Shown here: positions 24,489 through 35,453 of the stretch, piece by piece
Layout: the number at the start of each line of letters is the position of its first letter
How positions within the stretch are numbered: the first letter of the stretch is position 1
NCBI GenBank assembly: GCA_033439685.1
Contig: JAUEDM010000001.1
Location: 3,348,001-3,412,000, forward strand
Source of the DNA: Apodospora peruviana
Taxonomy: Eukaryota > Ascomycota > Sordariomycetes > Sordariales > Lasiosphaeriaceae
Direction: 5' to 3'
DNA: 64,000 nucleotides
Translations under genes and position numbers: made by a program
The notes under the pieces: model-generated
Database searches by the model: none
Seen by the model: only the letters and a program-made list of their open reading frames with translations
What the model was told of the DNA's origin: nothing

Positions 24489-24788
24489 ATGGCTCCATCT
24501 TTTCTCCAGCGAGAAATCATCCATCTTTATCGACAATGCCTTCGAGAATGTCGGAAGAAACCTGTGGCCACCCAGTCCCATTTTCGGTACTTTGCTCGGT
24601 AAGATCTAGATGGCTCATATTTCACCCCTTTCAGATTCATGGCTGCTCACCAGAATCATAGGACCGAGTTTGACAAGTACAAGGACGTCCGAGGAAGAGA
24701 TATCCAGACAATCGAACATTTACTGCGCAAAGGTCGGCGCCAATTGGAGATTTACTCGTCTCCTTCCGTCAAAGACGTGCAAAGATGA
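24489..24788 (+). CDS. sdh6: Succinate dehydrogenase assembly factor 1 (LYR motif protein)
   Basis: Mitochondrial matrix LYR-motif protein that helps insert Fe-S clusters into the Sdh2 subunit of complex II. Two exons, 24489-24598 and 24662-24788, encode 78 aa, the expected size. Exon 1 gives MAPSFLQREIIHLYRQCLRE with the LYR motif at residues 13-15, followed by RKKP. Exon 2 gives TEFDKYKDVRGRDIQTIEHL and the conserved LLRKGRRQLEIY. I chose the acceptor at 24660-24661 (63-bp intron) because it joins HFRYFAR directly to TEFDKY as in other fungal members. An upstream AG at 24633-24634 is also in frame but would leave a 36-bp intron and add nine non-conserved residues. The gene is easily missed because of its size. 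Confidence 0.9.
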
Positions 24789-25281
24789 ACCGCCCGCTGC
24801 TGCTCCCAGCCACCCGGGCCATCGCTCCTTCACCTCGCCCATTCCATGTACCTGGATGCGACACATGAAATTCGACGCGGAAATGGAATGGAGACCCGTC
24901 TTCAAGTTTCGATAGCACTTTCCTAGAACGCGTCCAATAGATCACTCGGTGTCTGCCGGTCCCATACCTTTGACACAGCCCCTTACTGCAGTCCCCCAAT
25001 GGACCCTTTTCAAGCAAACATCCCACATCGAGCCCAGTCGCCCTGCACTTCTCCAGCTCCCATCTGCGAGGCCAGCTACTATCTATACTACCTCTCCCCA
25101 GCAGCCATACTCTCGGGTTCACTCGGTTTTTGGAATAGAATGGACGATGTCTGCATTCAACTTATCTTAGAAGGGAAGTCCGCACCGTCGACCAAAGATC
25201 AAAACCAATGCTGCTACCAGTCCACATGATCCAAACACCACAGTCAGCTCGATTCTGGCTCACCGCGCCGCCGAGGAGGTT
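24789..25281. other. Spacer with possible unlocated first exon of the downstream gene
   Basis: The frame of the next gene stays open upstream of its ATG back to a TAG at about 25168-25170, preceded by a plausible acceptor. The same frame is open again from 24949 to that stop. A spliced upstream exon is therefore possible, but I could not fix its donor or start. Confidence 0.4.
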
Positions 25282-27843
25282 ATGCAAAAGCCCCTGACCG
25301 GATCTTTCCAGAAACTACGACGAGCTCAACGCGCACTGGTGCGTCGCAAGCGCAGGAGCAAGGTTCGCGTCTCCTTTGACCCTCCGACCGGCAACCGAAA
25401 GTCCATGACCAAGACCACGACAGCCAAAGGGGGGTCGAACCGGGCGAAGGCGCCAGTCATCGCTTGGCAGCCCGTCGTTTGGCGGCCCGAGGAGGCCGAC
25501 ATTCGAGGCAGCGTCAAGCACCACACTGACAATGGGCTGTACCCTCGATGTTCCGAAGCCGACAAGCATTCTTCTCAAGGGGAAGGCCGCTGTTGTGGCA
25601 GTCCCTCTAAGCATCGTAAGGGACCGCCGAAACCACACCGCAACCATGGTGCTCGACAGTCTCTCATGCAGGGCCGACCATATTGGGGCGCGCTTCCCCA
25701 GTCGCCTGCTCGCTCGCCCCTAAAACCAAGATCCGAGAGTACACAACAGAGGACAAATATGGGCAATGGCCGCATTGGCGAAGGTGGAAAGAAGCCGCAG
25801 GCTGCTGAGCCCAGTCAAGAGAAGGCTTTCGCCATTAAAAGACGTCCCGTTCCAGACTCTCCTCCACCGAAGCAAGATTACCAACAGAGTCCGCAAACCC
25901 AAGACAACCGATTGATCCCGACGGATTCCTCGCACTCGGAATCAGTCAGGAGGAGCCTGTCTCAGCAACAACAACTATCTTCCCTGATTCCCTCTGGCCA
26001 TCAATCTGCTGCCGTCCGACCAAAGCCATCTGACCAAGGATGCCCTCAGCCACCGGTTATACCAACGACCAAAGAAGATCCTGTGCCAGCCACCGGGGCC
26101 AACAACATTCAGAGCAGGTCTTCGAGCCAGGAAAAGGTACTGGATAAGTTTGCGAAAGAGCTTGAGGCCTTCGCCAAAGTCACCGAGGTCCCCAGAAATG
26201 TCCCCACCGCCACTTCTACAACCAGCGAGGCCCATGACTCTGTGAAAACCGTGCAAGAACTTCTCCCATACCGGCAGCAGTTTCAGGAAGCTGGGCTCGC
26301 CGTCACATCCCTTGATCAAAGAGTGCCACCAAAAAGCCGAAAACGTCTACCACATCGGCTTGATTCTTCTGCGGACGACCGTTTGCGGTTTGATGGTGGC
26401 GTTGCGACGTCCCAGGGATCATCCGCCGGCACCAAATGGTCAAGCAACGACAGTGTTGTCCCCACCGGTGAGCCTGGCCCGATGTCTTTAGTTCCTGCCG
26501 ACAAACCACGCCCAAGAGAATTGAAACAGAGGGCAGACTCGAAGCAGTTAACAGGGAAGAGAGTCGCAGGGAATCCAAAAGAAGGAATGCAACCGTCACA
26601 TATATTTCCGGGATCCAACAAAGCTCAGACGACCGTGGAAAGGGGAAGACCACCTCGCCCATCTGCAGGAGTCCTCGTGAACAAACCATTGCCTCCCCGG
26701 CCTGCCTCATCGCGACCGACAAACCAAAGTGATACTCGAGGAATGAGCAAGGGTCTCCCAGTGCCTGAGCAACCAAATACGGACAGCAAGACATCCTTGA
26801 GCCCCCCTATCGAAAGAGAACTGCCCCAAATTCCGGCCGAGGAGAGTTATGGAAACATAAGTCCAAATCGACCCACTTTGTGCGGCCCGGAGCTACCCGG
26901 AACGAGAACAGTAGAAAAGTGTCTGCCGGCGTTACCGATGTCCCGGGTGTCTTCACAGTTACGGTATGGAGCAATCCTTCTCGGACATCCAAGCTGGGGT
27001 TCCGCGGCTCGCCAACTCCCAACGACCATCGTGGAAGAGAAGGAGCCGTCTCCAGAGAAGCAGAAAGCCCCACTTCAAAATAGTTCTGCTACCCGAAATA
27101 ATGGCAATCTTGTCGCGCAAACACGAGTTGAAGAAAACAGCTATATGAAAACCACTGTGAAAGCGTCCACGTCGGACCTCGGCTGCAAACCGGAGCTGCT
27201 GCCGGAAACATGGAAGCACGCCATTGGCACACCATCGTCCTTCGAAAAAGCCCTCGATAGCGTCGTCCGCAAACTTGATGACATGGAAGAGAAGGCTCCA
27301 GTCGTCGCAGAAAAGCCTATCCCTCAGGGCCACAGAGGAACTTCGTCCAGAGCCCATTCTCCGTCCCAACGACTTCAGCGTGCGGCTTCACTGCGGCGTC
27401 ACCGGATGGTGGGAGTCCCCGCGCGAAGTCCGGATCCGGTTGAGAGATCGACAAGTCCGACAACGGCATCGGAATCTCCCTTGAAACAACGCGAAGGGTC
27501 AACTCCGAGCACCCATAACACGGTAAAAGCAGCGAGGGGGGATGGAAACTCTGAGTCAGCAGAAGAAGCTCAGGACGACAAGGACATCAGCGATGGGGAC
27601 GTCCTCAAGGGTCTGAAGATCATATGTGCCGCATCTGCGGATCAGGACCTTGATGCTTGGATCCGAAGCAAGACGGGTTTACGCCTGCGTCGATTTCTCG
27701 CCGATCTGAAGACGTTTGAGCATTTGAGCGAGGATGGCATCCTCGCGGTTAATGATCAGAGGGCGAGGCGTCGTCTGTCGCAGAGACGAAAGCTTCACGA
27801 GGAGGCACGAAGGTCGAGGTCAATGAGGCGACACCTCCACTAA
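25282..27843 (+). CDS. Large disordered protein, conserved C-terminal segment, unknown function
   Basis: One long open frame of 853 codons. The N-terminus is strongly basic (LRRAQRALVRRKRRSKVRV). The middle 650 residues are Pro/Ser/Gln/Lys-rich low-complexity sequence with many PxxP-like and KPLPPRP segments suited to SH3 binding. The last 80 residues look folded: VLKGLKIICAASADQDLDAW, IRSKTGLRLRRFLADLKTFEHL, then a very basic tail (RARRRLSQRRKL). I do not recognise a named domain. Synonymous-looking base use and uninterrupted length support a real gene. The ATG at 25282 is a minimal start; a short upstream exon may be missing. Nuclear or cytoskeletal scaffolding would be a guess only. Confidence 0.75.
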   Translation: MQKPLTGSFQKLRRAQRALVRRKRRSKVRVSFDPPTGNRKSMTKTTTAKGGSNRAKAPVIAWQPVVWRPEEADIRGSVKHHTDNGLYPRCSEADKHSSQGEGRCCGSPSKHRKGPPKPHRNHGARQSLMQGRPYWGALPQSPARSPLKPRSESTQQRTNMGNGRIGEGGKKPQAAEPSQEKAFAIKRRPVPDSPPPKQDYQQSPQTQDNRLIPTDSSHSESVRRSLSQQQQLSSLIPSGHQSAAVRPKPSDQGCPQPPVIPTTKEDPVPATGANNIQSRSSSQEKVLDKFAKELEAFAKVTEVPRNVPTATSTTSEAHDSVKTVQELLPYRQQFQEAGLAVTSLDQRVPPKSRKRLPHRLDSSADDRLRFDGGVATSQGSSAGTKWSSNDSVVPTGEPGPMSLVPADKPRPRELKQRADSKQLTGKRVAGNPKEGMQPSHIFPGSNKAQTTVERGRPPRPSAGVLVNKPLPPRPASSRPTNQSDTRGMSKGLPVPEQPNTDSKTSLSPPIERELPQIPAEESYGNISPNRPTLCGPELPGTRTVEKCLPALPMSRVSSQLRYGAILLGHPSWGSAARQLPTTIVEEKEPSPEKQKAPLQNSSATRNNGNLVAQTRVEENSYMKTTVKASTSDLGCKPELLPETWKHAIGTPSSFEKALDSVVRKLDDMEEKAPVVAEKPIPQGHRGTSSRAHSPSQRLQRAASLRRHRMVGVPARSPDPVERSTSPTTASESPLKQREGSTPSTHNTVKAARGDGNSESAEEAQDDKDISDGDVLKGLKIICAASADQDLDAWIRSKTGLRLRRFLADLKTFEHLSEDGILAVNDQRARRRLSQRRKLHEEARRSRSMRRHLH

Positions 27844-28808
27844 TTGGTAAATGGTTATCAGAACATTTATTTGAGTTTGTGTTATATTCGGGACAGTGGC
27901 TGGGCGGGATTGTTTGTTTCCAGAAGTCCGCTTCCGGACGATTGAAACCAGGATAACGAGACAATTGATTATTTTCTGTTCGCACATGCCGGTCTGGTAC
28001 CATGTCCTTGAATGTGAGAACTGGCAAGACGACTGTGCATTTCGTTACTTGTTCAATTGCAGTACTTCGAGTCAACAGGTTGATAGTAGATGTGACTTCA
28101 CCGGAAAAGGGGGCATATTTACATCTCCACCAAATAGCAAGCCGTACTAACTGTATTGCGCCCCCTATTTCGCCGCTGCCAAGACCACCCTGCACCACCC
28201 ACTGCTCGAAGCTACCTAGGTACGGACAGTGAGGTCTTACAACTGCTAACTCCGAGCAAGTCCGAGACCCTTTTTGGTTGTCTCTTAACCCCGAGCGTTT
28301 CTCGAAGGATCCTTCGGTTCTATCAAGCACCTAAACAGAAACAAACTCACTACCCCTTTTAGGATGATGCAACGTTGTCGAATTGGGTCTGAGGATTTCC
28401 TACAACAGTGAAATAGAATGTCACTGAAAAGGGTTTTTGTTACACCAGACGAGTGTGCAGTGCTTGGCTTCGATGTCTGGTGCGAATGTGCATATAAGTG
28501 AGGTCCCGTCCCTCCGTCACTCCCCTCCTCATCATGACTTCATTCAAACGTTTTGTCCGTTAAAAGTCAATTCGGTTGAACCCAGGTTTTGTCTATTTTT
28601 CCGAACTTGAAATATTCAAGCACTCAGCTGTATACATCTACATAATACATCTTTTTCTTTTGCATTCGGTTGGGAGAGAGTAAATCAGGTAGTATTTATC
28701 CAAGTCTGCTCGGATCCTTCCAACATATATCCTCCTCCTCTCCAGGATACTCAACCGACACCGAACTATATCAACCTACTGGGAAGTGACTGTTCCAAAC
28801 AAGCAGCC
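27844..28808. other. Spacer and 5' region of the NmrA-like gene
   Basis: No gene supported. It includes a TACCTAGGTA palindrome (28213-28222) and a pyrimidine-rich leader just before the 28809 ATG. Confidence 0.5.
28213..28222. repeat. TACCTAGGTA palindrome
   Basis: Exact copy of the decamer palindrome also found at 15594 and 47870. Confidence 0.9.
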
Positions 28809-29910
28809 ATGTCCTCAGAAACCGAAAAGCTGTCGGCAGTGCTCGTCCTCGGAGGCACAGGCACCGTAGGGAGCCGAGTAGCGCAGCAGCTCCTCGCGCA
28901 GGACAAGCCGGTCTACGTGGCCTCGCGCAAGGGCATCAGCAGTAGCGGTAGCAGCGAGGGACATGAGGTCGTCTTCAACTGGCAGGACCGCGCGACGTGG
29001 TCGAAGCCGTTCGAAATCGCGGCAAAGAAGCCAGACGCTGGCGGCGGAAACAAGGCAGCACCGATCCGGTCCGTGTACCTCATCGCGCCGCCGGTGCTGG
29101 ACTCGGCGTCCATCATGATGGAGTTCGTCGATTTCGCACGTGATCGTGGCGTCAGGCGCGTCGTGCTGCAGAGCGCGTCGTCGATCGAGCCCGGCGGGCC
29201 GGCCATGGGGAAGGTGCATGCCTATCTACGAGAGCTGGGTCAGCGGGGGGAGGTCGAGTGGGCTGTGATACGGCCGAGCTGGTTTCAACGTAAGTGTTTT
29301 GTTTTTCTTTCTTTTTTTTTTTTGCTCACTTCACTTGCTGGGGCATGAGTGAGACAATAGTCAGACGGGTTGCTGACACTCATCATTGCAAGAAAACTTT
29401 GCACGACAGGCGAACCACGTGAAATCAATCAAGGAGGAAGGAAAAGTGTATTCGGCTACGGGTGACGGCAAAATACCGTGGGTGTCGGCCGACGACATAG
29501 CGGCTGTTGCGGTGAGGGCGCTAACCATGCCGGACCCGGTCAACACCGAGTACATGGTTCTCGGACCAGAGTTGCTCTCGTACGATGATGTGAGTTCCAT
29601 GCTTTTCCTTTCTGGCAATTTGGTTCATCTACTAACAGAACTATCTTTGTTGTAGATCGCACACACGCTTTCAGAGGTGCTTGGGAAGAAGATCGTGCAC
29701 GTCGATCTCAGCAGCGCGGATCTAGAAAAGAGACACCAGTCGTTTGGGATGCCGGCGGATTACGCGAGCATGATGAGCGCGTTGGATACGGGAATCAAAT
29801 ATGGCATGGAGAATCGGACGAACGATGTCGTGTTGAGTGTCACTGGCGTACCGCCGAAGCGATTTAGGGAGTTTGCTGAGTCTAATAAGGAGGTTTGGGT
29901 GTCTGCGTAG
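28809..29910 (+). CDS. NmrA-like NAD(P)-binding reductase, festuclavine synthase/agroclavine dehydrogenase-like
   Basis: Rossmann-fold oxidoreductase of the atypical SDR (NmrA) group. Exons 28809-29289, 29393-29589 and 29656-29910 give 310 aa. The dinucleotide-binding motif is LVLGGTGTVGSRVAQ near residues 12-26. RSVYLIAPPVLD and RRVVLQSASSIEPGGPA follow, then AVIRPSWFQQNFARQ spans the first intron. GDGKIPWVSADDIAAVAVRAL and YMVLGPELLSYDDIAHTLSEVLGKKI are close in layout to ergot-pathway EasG/FgaFS proteins. No other alkaloid genes are nearby, so the true reaction is unknown and a general quinone or iminium reductase role is equally possible. Both introns have GTAAGT/GTGAGT donors. Confidence 0.85.
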
Positions 29911-30891
29911 ATAATCTACGAATTGGAGATTGTGATAGATGCTGTCTCGTCGTTGTCTCTTATCCAACTTTTTTCTCTTGCTTGTGAGGATGAGATTTCT
30001 CAGGAAATTGAATTGAGAAGGAATCCGACAAAATCACGGTGTCCTATGTATGATATGTTCTTGGAAGGGGCATAACTTGCTCGACAGATACCCGGTCAAA
30101 AATGTAATGATGCTTCGTTCTTTCCAATATTTATCAAGTCTGCAGGGCATCGCGACTTAGGTGTGCCATTAGGAGACTCACATCGGCTTGGGCAAAGACG
30201 GGAGGAACATATGATAAGTACATCAGGTAGGGGTATTTGCTATTGAAGAAGGAGCTTTGGGAGCTGTTTCAAGGGTCTCTGTTTGTAATATTTTTTTCAG
30301 CGATATGTTATCACAGTCCAACTGATCTGAAAACAACATTATACGCCAACTTTTGTGTGTTGCTTTTTTTCAAGGCCTGGCAAAGTAATGTGGGTTTGGG
30401 GTTCGCAAGCATCGCGGAAAGAGTAGATTCTGGGCTGGGGTCGATGAGGTAGGCGTTGTCTTTTGGGTGCTTCATGGGGCTCGGAATCAAAAGCCGTGAG
30501 AAGCACTGGAGAGGTAGTTATATCGTGGGAATTGCCTCGGTGTTTCCTTCCCTACCAGACCTGGTAGGTATTCAAATCTCTTGCTATTTCCATGCCCAAC
30601 TTGATCGCACTTACCTATCTTGCCTTCCGTAGCGACTAAAGTTGGATATTTCGTACCTCTGGCCTGGCTCTTGCCCTTCACACTAGCCAACTTCAGTTTG
30701 GGTGACCATCTGGGAAACTGGAATTCTTCTGGGAGACGGAAATAAAGGTCAGATAAATACCGCTAAAGACCAGGACCGAAGTACATAACGAGGGTTGGAA
30801 AGTGCTGCTGATTGTGTGCGATTCTTAATGTTTATGCATACTTCTGCCCTAGAACATATGTAATAAATAGGTACTACCCAAGGTATATACA
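29911..30891. other. Convergent 3' spacer, no gene recognised
   Basis: It lies between two converging genes and holds their 3' UTRs, plus short GGTAGGTA-type elements near 30568. No supported coding sequence. Confidence 0.55.
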
Positions 30892-33781
30892 TCATGTTCT
30901 CACAACCTCAATCATGACCACATCCCCGTTTCCGTGTACAAGACGCACGCAGTCTTTGCTGCCGGTGTCGACGTCTTCGAAAATCGGAAGAAACCCGATA
31001 TTATACTCGGCAGGGGGACGCTTGTGCTTCTGATTTTCCTGAGGCTGCTGCTGCTGCTGCTGTGTTGGAGGAGGAAGAAGCCACTCAATCCTCAACTCAA
31101 CAATCTCCTTTCTAGAAACCAATGAAGAAGTGGTGGTGACGAACTCGGGGTAAATGGTAATCATACCCCCTTTGCCTGTTCTGTAAGAGCGAGGAGTTTG
31201 GCGTTTAGTGGTCGGTAAAGTGTCGAGTCGTAAAGTCGAGATTTGGCCTTGGATCAAGATTTCGACATTATCCTCAACTTCATTTCCTTCTTGTCGTTGT
31301 TGTTCGAACAGAAGCGGGCTCGAACTTCTAAACTCGGATTTGGGAGCGGGTGCGGGTATGACTTTGCCATTTCCCTTATCCTTGGCTGGTTCGGGAGTGT
31401 TGTCATCATCGTTAGAGGGCGCTGATGATTGGGTTGAAGCGGTGCGGTGGTCATCTTCTTGGTTGGGCGTCGGTGGCTCCTCCCGCTGAAGTGTATCTTC
31501 ACCTATTTCTGGGCCATCTTCTTCCTTCCCCTTCCCCTTCTTCTCTTCCATCATCCTCTGACTATTTGAGTCATCATTGACTTCTTTCAAATCCTCTTTG
31601 GCTGGCGAAGGCGGCGGCTCCTGCTGAGCGGATATACTACCTCGAACTGTCGCCGTCTCATCATCTTTGACAACCTCCTTCTTATCTGTGCCCGGCAGGC
31701 TATTTTCTTCTTTTTGCGGTTGGGACCCAGCCGTATTAGCAGATTCTTGGACAACTGGTAGCTGTTCTTCCAACAGAACTGAATCTGATTGGGCCGCCGC
31801 CGTTTTTGCTTCATCTACAACGTCTTGTTTGGCCGGCGGTAGTATGGGTGATGATGGCTCCTCTTCGCTACTCGTGTCCTCTTGACTACTGGGCTCCTGT
31901 CCAGTACTATACTTCCCTTCACTACTCGAATCCTCTTCTTGGATAGGACCTAAAACACTCGGAACGGCAAGGAGAAGACGGGGGCTTGTAGGTCGTGACC
32001 GAGGGGTACGGGACACTTCCCCACTGCTGGAGGGATAGTTGTCTTGCTGTTGGGGCTGGACGGCTGCAGCGGTGGTGGCGTCCTCCTCTGAGTCCCGACC
32101 CGTCTCTGTTGGCCGCGATGATGGCTCCCCAGATGTGCCGCCGGTCTGGGAGACAGAAAGTTTCGGGCTCGGAGGCGGGAGCAATTCAGGACTCGCCGCC
32201 GGTCGATCATGGCCAAGTTTCGCTACCATTTGAGCGTCTTCAGACCTCACTTCTGCGAGTGTCTTGCTCCCGCTAGCAACCGTTGGTACCGGAACATCGA
32301 AACTCGCCAAGGTCGACATAGAGGTCGATAAAGGGCCAAGAGTGCTTTCGTTCGGGTAGGCTGTCCCCAGCGGCAGTGGCGTAGCCATGTAGCGCGCAAT
32401 CGTGCGCCGGATATGGCCCTCCAGGGCTTTGTTGAGTCTGTCCAGCCCCGAATTTAGCTGAATGACGGGAGGAACCCGCCAGTTGTAGTACATCCTACCG
32501 TGCGTCCTGGGTACGTGGAACCTGCCGTGCGCCTCAATGAAGGCGTTGCACAGGTAGCACGCATCCTTGCCAGAGCTGATGACGCGGGGATAGAGAGGGG
32601 GCGGGTGAAACTCGTAGTATGTGATGATCTGGACCTCGGCGTGTACGCGAGACTTTGACAGATTCTCCTTTAATGCTGAGTCGAACTGGGAAGGCTCTTT
32701 ATCCAGCTTGTTGCAGACTGTTTTGACACGGGGAGGGTTGAGCACGCCAGCTTGGCATCTTGAGAGGCAGTCGGCAAAAGTGGAGGTTTGAGGAATCTCA
32801 TTCTGTCGAGTGAAGCAGTCCTCGCCGAGTGAGACTGCTGTGACGCTTGCATTTTTGAACAGATGTGTCCTCCTGGCTGTTTGTAACAAGTAGAGTGAGA
32901 TTTGACGATACCTAGCTAATTTTTCCATGCGACTGATGAAGGCTGTCTTGGTGTTTGGATTGAGCTCGGGGATGGTGATTTCGTCGAGTACTCGTCGATA
33001 GTCGACGTTCTTAACGAATTTCGAGGCTGCTTTTAGCATATCCTTCAACCGTTTGTTCGTATTCTCCGGGTTGCAGGTCTCGACTTCGTTTAGAGCATCT
33101 CGGAACCTGCCTTCGTGGCCTATAAACGTGTTGACCACTGATCGCATTTTTGGCTTAAAGAAATGCCTGTGGATAGCTGAAAGAACTTGTTCGTTGCTTA
33201 CACCTGCGAATGGCTTGGGCTTCGTCGCCGTCCGAGTGGAAACAGGAATGTCGGCCCTCTTGGACCTAATTCGGCAGAGAACGCGGTCCTTGCACAAGTC
33301 GACAATGGCGTCAAGGATTTTGCCTTCCAGGACAGCATGGTCATCTGTGACATTTCTGGTGAGTAAATGCCAGGTTCGAGGTCTGCCGAGGAGACCCACC
33401 AATGTTTGCTCGAGCAAGTAGACCGAACACAACCTCCAGACCACTCTTGATGCGGTCCAGTATCGGCTGGTGAGAGTCTGGATCTGATCGGTTGATGGCG
33501 AGGAGTACCTTTACTCCCCTCCCACTTGATAACTCTTCGGTACATGTCGCCACCACATGGCCTGGATCGTCAGAGATACTGGAGATAAAGGCGAGTGCTT
33601 CGGTCAGGCTGCGTTCACGGTCGAAGGATAAGACTCGATTCGACCTTTTCCCAGGTACGGCAGATCTGGGTGTGTTGGGTTGAGGCGAGGCGAGAGGTTG
33701 AGGCAGGAGAGATAACAGAGCAATGTCCTGTGCGCACTCAAAAGCTAGACGCCGCTGGCGCTGCTGTGCTGTAGGCGCCAT
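30892..33781 (-). CDS. OTT_1508-like deaminase-domain protein
   Basis: Two exons, 33781-33400 and 33344-30892, encode 944 aa. The first 450 residues form the helical N-terminal region and deaminase-like domain typical of the fungal expansion of OTT_1508-type proteins. Zinc-site motifs are VHAEVQIITYYE (about residue 361) and, 25 residues on, SSGKDACYLCNAFIEAHGRF, then HGRMYYNWRVP. This HAE plus CxxC arrangement defines the cytidine-deaminase superfamily. The remaining 500 residues are disordered, Ser/Glu/Pro-rich, with a poly-Gln segment and a more ordered extreme C-terminus (EYNIGFLPIFEDVDTGSKD). Known members in this family are related to bacterial toxin or effector deaminases; the substrate in fungi is not known to me. 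The start is the first ATG (MAPTAQQRQRR); upstream codons are open but lack ATG. Confidence 0.85.
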
Positions 33782-34115
33782 TATCCATCCATTGCGATTG
33801 ACCAAGGAGGAGCAGAGGACAACGGTAAAAACAAAATCACGGCACCGGCGGCATCGATGGAAAGGGACATGTTGAATTTAATATTCGGATGTAGCGTTAT
33901 GTTTGTCGAGGCTGTCGTAGGCCCCTCGAATTTGCGTGGCGTGTTCTGCAGCTGTCCGACTCTACTTTCTGTTATTCGCGGGAATGTGGGAGAGGTGCGC
34001 GTCTATGCATGACTCCTGCGGGAGGCCCACAACAGCCTGCAACCCGTCATGACCATTCAGCAAGTTTGCTGGCTCTGCGGACTACCACCATCACGCAGTG
34101 TCTAAAGCACAGCTA
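33782..34115. other. Short spacer between the deaminase-domain gene and rmt2
   Basis: Contains the deaminase-gene promoter and the rmt2 3' end. Nothing else seen. Confidence 0.5.
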
Positions 34116-35453
34116 CTATCCCAAAAATGTACAGGTTGGGAGGCGGTATTCTACGATCACGGGTTAGAACGCGAAACAGAGCGGTTGGGGGAGTGTATAC
34201 TTACTATCCAGCGTCCAATATCTCCTCTTCACGCCCTCCCATTCGCCCTCGCCAGCCTTGGTCAACGGCTTCATGTCAACGTCGATAACTTTCCAATCGA
34301 CATCCAGGCCAGCATCTGCCAGGTGCATTTCGGCGACCTTTGTGTACACATCGTAGCAGATTTTGCGATCTGCTCCAAGGCCGTTGAAAAAGCCAAAGAA
34401 GCCTTGCTCGTCCAGCAGACCGGGGATGAACTCGGTGAAGAACATCCGGAGCTGTCCGTAGTTCTCTCCAAAGGTGTCGAAGTAGATGGCATCGTAAACC
34501 TGGCCTTCTTGGAGGAGTTCTTGGCAGATCTGCTGCCATTTGCCCTCGTATATCTTGAACGCACCAGGCTCTGGCCCGCTGTCTTCCCACGACGAGCCAA
34601 ATTTGGACTCAGGGGCGGATATGTGTTGGAGAACTTCGGGATGTGCCTCGATGATGTGGTGCCGTGCGGGCTTCGTGTCTGCAAACATGGAGTCGATAAT
34701 GCCCATGCCGAAGCCAATATTCAGGATCCTCTTTCCCGGCGCTCTCCCAGGGAGCAGCGCATCGACACTCTGGCGCATAATGTCCGTCTCCCAGGCCATC
34801 ATAACCCCATTACCGTCGTCATCCACCAGCTTGCCATCCGAGTAGGTCAGCTTGGACCGCAGATAGGTCTCGCTCTTGACATGGGCATCCGCATCGATGT
34901 TTGGCGGTTGGAAGGTGGGCTGCTCTGCTTCCACTGCTTCTTCTTGTGCACCATGCTCTGCAACCTCAACAAGTTCTGGGGCCTCGTCACCGTCCTCCCC
35001 ATCCACCATCTCATCATCCTCATCCTCTTCACCGCTTGAGAGCTCCTCATACCCATCCATCAAGCCAAAGAGCATCTCTGCTCTCACACCAGCCTCGACG
35101 CAGAGGGTATACAGCTCTTCGCGGCCAAGACGCTGGGCTACGCATCCGGGGGTCTCATTGTGATCATCGACATCGTTCCAGATACCGCCCCATAGTAGGA
35201 GCTCAGAGACGACCTTCTTGGCAGCCTCAAGATCATCAGGGGTGTCGTCTTCGGAAGGGGCGCCACACGACCGGATGGCCGCGTGCAGAGGGGTCTCGCC
35301 AGTCTTCGGATCCTGGCAGCTGGCTTTCCCGGGAGCATCCAGTAGCTTTTTCACGGCGTCGACATCATGAGACCAGGCTGCGGTGAGGACTTGTTGTATC
35401 TCAGGAGGGCAGTCGGCCGAGATACGGACCGAGATCGAGTCTTGGTCGGCCAT
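34116..35453 (-). CDS. rmt2: Protein arginine N-methyltransferase 2
   Basis: Methylates the internal delta-nitrogen of an arginine in ribosomal protein uL11 (yeast Rpl12). Two exons, 35453-34205 and 34150-34116, give 427 aa. An ankyrin-like N-terminal region (residues 20-125; TGETPLHAAIRSCG) leads to an acidic linker, then a SAM-dependent methyltransferase fold with ILNIGFGMGIIDSMF as the SAM-binding loop, HHIIEAHPEVLQHI, YDAIYFDTFGENYGQLRMFF and GFFGFFNGLGADR. Reading straight through gives a false tail; a GTAAGT donor after YWTLD and an acceptor at 34151-34152 restore the family ending KYRLPTCTFLG. The start is the first ATG of the open frame (MADQDSIS). Confidence 0.95.
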
